NCBI GenBank assembly: GCA_038363005.1
Contig: JBBQBI010000014.1
Span: 44,350-108,349 of the forward strand
DNA length: 64,000 nucleotides
DNA from: JAKOWB01 sp038363005
GTDB lineage: Bacteria > Pseudomonadota > Alphaproteobacteria > Kiloniellales > JACOMY01
Direction: 5' to 3'
In this document: piece after piece, positions 59,303 through 64,000 of the stretch
Layout of the letters: each line of letters begins with the position of its first letter
Numbering within the stretch: the stretch's first letter is position 1
Notes under the pieces: model-generated
What the model was told of the DNA's origin: nothing
What the model saw: only the letters and a program-made list of their open reading frames with translations
Databases searched by the model: none
Made by a program: the position numbers and the translations under genes

Positions 59303-59935
59303 ATGGCAGCCAGGGTCACCACCATCGAACACCCCATCGTGCAGGACGCGCTGGCGCGGCTGCGCGACCGCGCGACGCCGCCGGCCATGTTCCGTGACGA
59401 CCTGCGGCGGGTCGGCTGGATCCTGGGCTACGAGGCGCTGGCCGACTGCAACACCGTGGCAGCCCAGGTGGAGACGCCGGTGGCACCGGCCGCGGTGCGC
59501 CGCTTGGCGGAACCGCTGCCGGCGCTGGTCACCGTGCTGCGGGCCGGCAACGGCCTGCTGGAGGGGCTGCTGGACTTGCTGCCGGCAGCACCGGTCGGGC
59601 ACCTGGGGCTTTACCGCGACCATAAGACGCTGCAGGCGGTGGAGTACTATCGCCGCCTGCCGAAGCTGATCGAGCAGCGCCTGGTGCTGATCTGCGATCC
59701 CATGCTGGCCACCGGCCATACCTCGATCGCCGCCTTGAGCCGGTTGAAGGAAGCCGGGGCGCGGCAGATCCGCTACCTCTGCCTGGTGGCGGCACCCGAG
59801 GGCATCGCCACGCTGCAAGCCGCGCATCCCGATGTGGCGATCTGGACCGCCGCGGTTGACGAGCGGTTGAACGAGAACAGCTACATCGTTCCGGGCCTGG
59901 GTGACGCCGGCGACCGGCTTTACGGAACCTTCTAG
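59303..59935 (+). CDS. upp: Uracil phosphoribosyltransferase
   Basis: 210 residues. Salvages uracil with PRPP to UMP. The type I PRTase loop ICDPMLATGHTS and the pyrimidine-side C-terminal PGLGDAGDRLYGT are both present, as is the N-terminal HPIVQDALARLRD and YEALADC. Transcribed alone, divergent from the SUF regulator; a GGGAGGG site lies close upstream of the ATG. Ends about 20 bp from the opposing LysR stop. Confidence 0.96.
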   Translation: MAARVTTIEHPIVQDALARLRDRATPPAMFRDDLRRVGWILGYEALADCNTVAAQVETPVAPAAVRRLAEPLPALVTVLRAGNGLLEGLLDLLPAAPVGHLGLYRDHKTLQAVEYYRRLPKLIEQRLVLICDPMLATGHTSIAALSRLKEAGARQIRYLCLVAAPEGIATLQAAHPDVAIWTAAVDERLNENSYIVPGLGDAGDRLYGTF

Positions 59936-59955
59936 GTCAGGCGGCCCCGGCTAGC

Positions 59956-60858
59956 TCAGGCTGCCCCGGCCAGCAGCGCCTGCACACGGGGCGCGGCGAA
60001 GTCGATGAAGGCGCGCAGCTTGGGCGCGACGCTGCGGCGCTGGGCATGGACCAGCTGCACTGGCAGGGGCGGCGGCGTGTGCTGGTCCAGCACCACGACC
60101 AGGCGACCGGCCGCCAGTGCGTCGCGCGCCATGTAGGACAGCGCGATGGTGATGCCCTTGCCGCGTTCCGCCGCCTCGATGCAGGCGTGCGCGTCGTTCA
60201 TCTCCAGGCGCGCCGGCAGGGCCAGGCGCGCCGGCTTGCCGGCCCTGACATAGCGCCACTCCCGGTTCGGCATCAGCGTGTTGTGGGCGATGATGGTGTG
60301 CAACCGCAGTGCTTCCGGGCTTTCCGGGACGCCGCGCCTGGCCAGGTAGTCCGGGCTGGCGACCAGCAGGCGGCGCACCTGGCCCACCGGCCGGGCAATC
60401 AGGGCGGAATCCGGCAGCTGGCCGATGCGCACCGCCAGGTCGAAGCCTTCGTCGACCAGGTCGACCAGGCGGTCGAGCAGCAGCAGCGCGACGTTGATGC
60501 GCGGATGCGCGTCGATGAAGTCTATGACGATGGGCTGCAGCACGCTGCGGCCGAAGGCGAGCGAGGCGGTGACTGTCAGGTGGCCGCTCGGCACCTTCGA
60601 CAGGCCGGCCAAGTCCTGCTCGGCCGTCTCCAGGTCACCCAGCACGCGGCGCGCGTCCTCCAGGAAGCGGCGTCCCAGTTCGGTCAGCCGCAGGCTGCGC
60701 GTGGTGCGCTCGAACAGGCGCACGCCCAGGCGTGCCTCCAGCGCGGCCAGGCTGCGTGTAACCGCCGGCGGCGAGCTGTGGATGACCTTGGCCGCGCGGG
60801 CCAGGCCGCCGCTGTCGGCGACGGTGACGAAGACCCGCAGCTCCTGGAAGCGATCCAT
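59956..60858 (-). CDS. LysR family transcriptional regulator
   Basis: 300 residues. N-terminal winged HTH (MDRFQELRVFVTVADSGGLARAAKVIHSSPPAVTRSLAALEARLG), C-terminal effector-binding domain of the CrgA/DsdC-like subgroup. Divergent from an AhpD-like/DUF1348/PNPOx operon. The 128-bp divergent space contains a perfect 9-bp inverted repeat (60878-60907) that is a plausible binding site for it. Confidence 0.93.
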   Translation of the reverse strand: MDRFQELRVFVTVADSGGLARAAKVIHSSPPAVTRSLAALEARLGVRLFERTTRSLRLTELGRRFLEDARRVLGDLETAEQDLAGLSKVPSGHLTVTASLAFGRSVLQPIVIDFIDAHPRINVALLLLDRLVDLVDEGFDLAVRIGQLPDSALIARPVGQVRRLLVASPDYLARRGVPESPEALRLHTIIAHNTLMPNREWRYVRAGKPARLALPARLEMNDAHACIEAAERGKGITIALSYMARDALAAGRLVVVLDQHTPPPLPVQLVHAQRRSVAPKLRAFIDFAAPRVQALLAGAA

Positions 60859-60877
60859 CGATAATTCCGTTCAATGG

Positions 60878-60907
60878 AAGAATATCTTTCATACTACAGA
60901 TATTCTT
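60878..60907. promoter_or_regulatory. Candidate LysR operator
   Basis: AAGAATATC (60878-60886) and GATATTCTT (60899-60907), perfect arms with a 12-bp spacer, in the divergent space between the LysR gene and its likely target operon. AT-rich within a GC-rich genome, as expected of a regulated promoter. Confidence 0.55.
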
Positions 60908-60986
60908 GCGGCCCGTCGTCGGGGATATCTCTTGGGCAGCCGGCCAGTCCGGTACGCCTTCCCCCAGGAAACCCAGGAGATCAGCC

Positions 60987-61544
60987 ATGTCCCGTATCGC
61001 CACCCCGGCCTCGATCGAGGTCAGCCCCGCCGCCTCTCAGCCGCTGCTGCAAGCCGTCCAGAAGCTTTTCGGTACCGTCCCCAACCTGTTTCGTGTCGTG
61101 GGCAACAGCCCGGCAGCGCTGGAGGGCTACCTCGGTCTGAACGGCGCGCTGGCCAAGGGCCGGCTGGACGTGCGGACGCGCGAGCGCATCGCCCTGGCGG
61201 TGGCCGAGGTGAATGGCTGCGACTATTGCCTGGCGGCTCACAGCTACCTGGCGAAGAACCTGGCCAAGCTCGACGCCGAGGAAATCGCCGCCAACCGCGC
61301 CGGTGGCTCGCAGGATGCCAAGGCCGCGGCGGCGGTGCGCTTCGCCACGCAGGTGGTGCAGGCCCGTGGCCAGGTCAGTGATGCGGCGCTGCAGGCGGTG
61401 AAGGCCGCTGGCTACGACGATGCCGAGGTGATCGAGATCGTCGCCCACGTCGCGCTCAACACCCTGACCAACTACGTCAACACTGTCGCCGGGACCGTCG
61501 TCGACTTCCCGGCCGTGGCGGCCGCGCGCCAGGCGGCGGCTTGA
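60987..61544 (+). CDS. Carboxymuconolactone decarboxylase/AhpD-like protein
   Basis: 185 residues from the ATG at 60987 (AGGAGA at -7). Active site NGCDYCLAAH with Cys78, Cys81 and His85, the CxxC-x3-His arrangement of AhpD alkylhydroperoxidases; the family covers antioxidant enzymes and CMD-type decarboxylases. The match is to the peroxidase-related subgroup (RERIALAVAEVNG). First gene of the operon controlled by the divergent LysR. A stable hairpin follows the stop. Confidence 0.9.
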   Translation: MSRIATPASIEVSPAASQPLLQAVQKLFGTVPNLFRVVGNSPAALEGYLGLNGALAKGRLDVRTRERIALAVAEVNGCDYCLAAHSYLAKNLAKLDAEEIAANRAGGSQDAKAAAAVRFATQVVQARGQVSDAALQAVKAAGYDDAEVIEIVAHVALNTLTNYVNTVAGTVVDFPAVAAARQAAA

Positions 61545-61556
61545 GTTCAATCCACC

Positions 61557-61588
61557 CGGCCGCCCGCTCTTCGCGGAGCGGGCGGCCG
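61557..61588 (+). repeat. Stable hairpin between operon genes
   Basis: CGGCCGCCCGCTC and GAGCGGGCGGCCG, a perfect 13-bp stem with a 6-base loop, in the 60-bp gap between the AhpD-like and DUF1348 genes. There is no T-run after it, so it is more likely an mRNA stability or processing element than a terminator. Confidence 0.75.
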
Positions 61589-61607
61589 CAATCCGGGAGT
61601 ACGAAAG

Positions 61608-62075
61608 ATGACCGACCGTCCGCCGCTGCCGCCCTTCACCTTCGAGTCCGCTGTGCAGAAGACGCGCCTGGCGGAGGACGCCTGGAACAGTCGCGATCCG
61701 CAGCGCGTGTCGCTGGCCTATACGCCCGACAGCCAGTGGCGCAACCGGGCGGAGTTCCCGCGTGGCCGGGCGGAGATCGTCCGCTTCCTTGAGCGCAAAT
61801 GGGCGCGAGAACTGGACTACCGCCTGATCAAGGAGCTCTGGACCTGGCAGGACAATCGCATCGCCGTGCGCTTCGCCTACGAATGGCACGCCGCCGGCGG
61901 CCAGTGGTACCGCTCCTACGGCAATGAGAACTGGGAGTTCGATGCCACCGGCCTGATGCAGCGCCGCTTCGCCAGCATCAACGACCTGCCGATCACCGAG
62001 AGCGAGCGGCTCTTTCACTGGCCGCTGGGTCCCCGGCCGGCCGATCACCCTGGCCTCAGCGACCTCGGCCTCTAG
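61608..62075 (+). CDS. NTF2-like DUF1348 family protein
   Basis: 155 residues, cone-shaped NTF2-like fold. DUF1348 marks: TFESAVQKTRLAEDAWNSRDP, the WRNRAEFPRGRAEIVRFLERKW block and the core WYRSYGNENWEFD. Function unknown; the family often accompanies redox or LysR-regulated detoxification genes. It lies between the AhpD-like and PNPOx genes in one operon. Confidence 0.9.
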   Translation: MTDRPPLPPFTFESAVQKTRLAEDAWNSRDPQRVSLAYTPDSQWRNRAEFPRGRAEIVRFLERKWARELDYRLIKELWTWQDNRIAVRFAYEWHAAGGQWYRSYGNENWEFDATGLMQRRFASINDLPITESERLFHWPLGPRPADHPGLSDLGL

Positions 62076-62101
62076 CCTTCTGCCCGACAGGAGTACCCGC
62101 C

Positions 62102-62701
62102 ATGGCACACAAATTCGCCGAGCTTGCCTTCACCCCCGCCGTGCAGCGCGAGCAGGAGCGCCTGGGCAGCCGCCGCAGCTATGCGCGCCTGGAGGAGGGC
62201 CCCGAGCACCACAGTCGCCTGGGCCCCAACGAGGCCGCCTTCATCGGCGCGCGGGACAGCGTCTACCTGGCGACGGTGAGCGAGACCGGCTGGCCCTACA
62301 TCCAGCATCGCGGCGGGCCGGTGGGCTTCATGCGGGTGCTCGACGAGGGCAGCATCGGCTTCGCTGATTTCGCCGGTAACCGGCAGTACATCAGCCTGGG
62401 CAACCTGCAGGGCGACGACCGCGTCTCGCTATTCTTCATGGACTATGTGAACCGCACGCGGCTCAAGCTGCTGGGCCACGCCCGCGTCGTCGGCAGCGAC
62501 GAGACGGAACTATTGCAGCGCCTGACGGTGCCGGGCTATCGCGCCCGGGTGGAGCGCGGCCTGGTCATCACCGTCGCGGCCTTCGACTGGAACTGTCCGC
62601 AGCACATCACGCCACGCTTCACGCAGGAGCAGGTGATGACCATGGTCCAGCCGCTGCAGGATCGCATCGCCGAGCTCGAGGCGCGCCTCGCGCCGTCCTG
62701 A
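62102..62701 (+). CDS. Pyridoxamine 5'-phosphate oxidase-related flavoprotein
   Basis: 199 residues, split-barrel FMN-binding fold (YLATVSETGWPYIQHRGGPVGFMRVL, FADFAGNRQYISLGNL, DDRVSLFFMDYVNRTRLKLLGHARVV). The C-terminal WNCPQHITPRFT marks the larger PNPOx subgroup. It probably reduces or binds a flavin-dependent substrate; PLP synthesis is unlikely because PdxH is shorter in motifs and lacks this tail. Third gene of the LysR-controlled operon. Confidence 0.88.
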   Translation: MAHKFAELAFTPAVQREQERLGSRRSYARLEEGPEHHSRLGPNEAAFIGARDSVYLATVSETGWPYIQHRGGPVGFMRVLDEGSIGFADFAGNRQYISLGNLQGDDRVSLFFMDYVNRTRLKLLGHARVVGSDETELLQRLTVPGYRARVERGLVITVAAFDWNCPQHITPRFTQEQVMTMVQPLQDRIAELEARLAPS

Positions 62702-62890
62702 GGAAGCTGCACGCCGCGGGTTGCCGCCTGGAAGTGCAGTGGCTACCGTGCTCCCGACAGTGTCGAGTTTCGCAGCCTGCCGGCTTTGGGCTTTGCCCGC
62801 ATGCCGTCAGGCGCTATCTCTGACTCATCAAGAGGGCCAAGGACGCCGCTTGCTGCGCCTGATGGTCCCTGCAAACCTGGGAGGACGACA

Positions 62891-63889
62891 ATGGGATTTT
62901 TCAACAAGAGCCTTTTGGCTGCTGCTGCTCTGGTCATGGCGACCGGCGCTGCCGGCGCCGATACCATTACCCTGAAGGCCTCGCACCAGTGGCCCGGCGG
63001 CAAGGGTGACGTGCGCGACGAGATGGTGCAGCTGCTGGCGCGCGAGGTTGAGGCCGCCAACGTCGGCCTAGCCATCCAGATCTATCCGGGCCAGTCGCTC
63101 TATAAGGCCAAGGACCAGTGGGGCGCCATGGTCAACGGGCAGCTCGACATCGCCGCCTTCCCGCTGGACTACGCCTCCGGCCGCGTGCCGCAGTTTTCCG
63201 CCACCCTGATGCCGGGCTTGGTGCGCAACCATGACCGGGCCGAGCGGATGAACGACTCGCCCTTCATGGCCGACATCAAGGCGCTGGTCGAGCAGAACGG
63301 CGTCGTGGTGCTGGCCGATGCCTGGCTGGCCGGCGGCTTCGCCTCGAAGAAGAACTGCATCACCTCGCCCGATACCATCGCCGGCCAGGTGACGCGCGCC
63401 GCGGGACCGGCCTTCGAGCAGATGCTGGCGGGTGCCGGCGCCTCGATCTCCTCCATGGCCTCGTCGGAGATCTATACCGGAATGCAGACTGGCGTGCTGG
63501 ACGCGACCAACACCTCCTCGGGCTCCTTCGTCTCCTACCGGCTCTATGAGCAGGTGGTCTGCCTGACGGCGCCGGGTGCCAACGCGCTGTGGTTCATGTA
63601 CGAGCCGATCCTGATGTCGAAGAAGTCCTGGGACGCGCTGAGCGCCGACCAGCAGGCGGCCCTCATGGCCGCCGGCCAGAAGGCCGAGGACTACTTCAAG
63701 GGCGAGGCCCGCAAGCTCGACCAGGAGATGATCGACGTCTTCAAGGAAAAGGGTGTCGAGGTGGTGGAGATGAGCCCGGCCGATTATGACGCCTGGCTCG
63801 CCATCGCCAAGGCGACCTCCTACAAGGTCTTCTCGGAAGAGGTCGAGGGCGGCGCCGCGCTGATCGAAAAGGCGCTGGCCGTCCAATAG
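62891..63889 (+). CDS. TRAP transporter solute-binding protein (DctP), second copy
   Basis: 332 residues from the ATG at 62891 (GGGAGG 7-8 bp upstream). Signal peptide MGFFNKSLLAAAALVMATGAAGAD, so periplasmic. DctP-type blocks: KASHQWPGGKGDVRDEMVQLLAREVE, QIYPGQSLYKAKDQWGAMVNGQLDIAAFPLDY, and SGSFVSYRLYEQV. It differs clearly from the binding protein at 47697. Its DctQ/DctM partners should follow downstream, but the sequence ends in low-complexity C-rich bases. Confidence 0.9.
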   Translation: MGFFNKSLLAAAALVMATGAAGADTITLKASHQWPGGKGDVRDEMVQLLAREVEAANVGLAIQIYPGQSLYKAKDQWGAMVNGQLDIAAFPLDYASGRVPQFSATLMPGLVRNHDRAERMNDSPFMADIKALVEQNGVVVLADAWLAGGFASKKNCITSPDTIAGQVTRAAGPAFEQMLAGAGASISSMASSEIYTGMQTGVLDATNTSSGSFVSYRLYEQVVCLTAPGANALWFMYEPILMSKKSWDALSADQQAALMAAGQKAEDYFKGEARKLDQEMIDVFKEKGVEVVEMSPADYDAWLAIAKATSYKVFSEEVEGGAALIEKALAVQ

Positions 63890-63908
63890 CCTGACGCACA
63901 GGGCGCGG

Positions 63909-64000
63909 CCCCCCCCCCCCGCCCCCGGGGGGGCCCCAATACCCCCCCCCCCCCCCAGCCAAGCCAAAAAACCCACCGAAACACCCGGGGCCCCCAAGCC
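63909..64000. other. Low-complexity C/G homopolymer tail, probable sequencing or assembly artefact
   Basis: From 63909 the sequence is long runs of C and G, then C/A-rich sequence, with no coding signal although a TRAP permease gene would be expected here. It resembles degraded read ends rather than biology. The coding sequence is clean up to the stop codon at 63889. Confidence 0.7.

Noticed and set aside
61557..61588. Hairpin as a rho-independent terminator
   Set aside because: Perfect stem but no T-run follows, and the next operon gene starts 20 bp later.

Overview
The window is a 64 kb piece of a high-GC bacterial chromosome. It is most likely from an alphaproteobacterium of the Rhodospirillales type. 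This is inferred from the glpX-recJ gene pair, a SAM-II riboswitch (a class found mainly in alphaproteobacteria) ahead of metY, a complete SUF operon led by an Rrf2 regulator, several TRAP transporters, and the CGTCATGCCCGGG-type dispersed palindrome. About 63 protein genes fill almost the whole window. No rRNA, tRNA, CRISPR array, integrase or complete insertion sequence was recognised, and no gap between genes exceeds about 300 bp.

0-13.7 kb: the 3' part of glpX and then recJ. A leftward run follows: VOC protein, threonine ammonia-lyase, penicillin-acylase-type amidase, malonyl-CoA synthetase. Next come a zinc alcohol dehydrogenase and an amine/amino-acid oxidase. Malonyl-CoA decarboxylase (rightward) ends tail to tail with a DMT exporter. 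MatB plus the decarboxylase would convert malonate to acetyl-CoA.

14-22 kb: Orn/Lys-type decarboxylase, alpha/beta hydrolase, a formate/nitrite-type channel behind an FNR/FixK-like box, a 2OG-Fe(II) oxygenase, a GT61 glycosyltransferase, a 1-Cys peroxiredoxin, a secreted hydratase-like protein, and metY with its SAM-II leader.

22-32 kb: valine-type catabolism (isobutyryl-CoA dehydrogenase-like and 3-hydroxyisobutyryl-CoA hydrolase-like enzymes). This stretch is interrupted by an AT-rich two-gene cassette at 23.46-25.06 kb, which encodes a soluble protein and a four-helix membrane protein. GST, amine oxidase, RidA, HAD phosphatase, quinone-reductase-like, aldolase-like and TPR-oxygenase genes surround these.

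32-47 kb: a vWA lipoprotein, a Rieske oxygenase with a coupled acetyltransferase, beta-carbonic anhydrase coupled to an unusual SLC23-type permease with an anti-sigma-like tail, a PhnZ-like HD oxygenase with a phosphodiesterase/phosphatase, a NylB-like hydrolase, an MFS transporter, a PhzF homologue without its catalytic Glu, LysR, an ornithine-cyclodeaminase homologue, a YcaQ-like glycosylase and an acylpyruvase.

47.7-64 kb: a complete TRAP transporter, then a second AT-rich single-gene insertion (a deoxyribosyltransferase/TIR-like protein). The SUF operon follows (regulator, sufB, small membrane protein, sufC, D, S, U, DUF59 protein, A-type carrier). After it come upp, a LysR-divergent redox operon, and an orphan TRAP binding protein. 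The last ~90 bases are C-rich low-complexity sequence that looks like an assembly-end artefact.

The best candidates for something new are the two-gene AT-rich cassette, the TIR-like insertion, the permease fusion, the membrane gene inside suf, and the multi-hairpin SAM-II leader.
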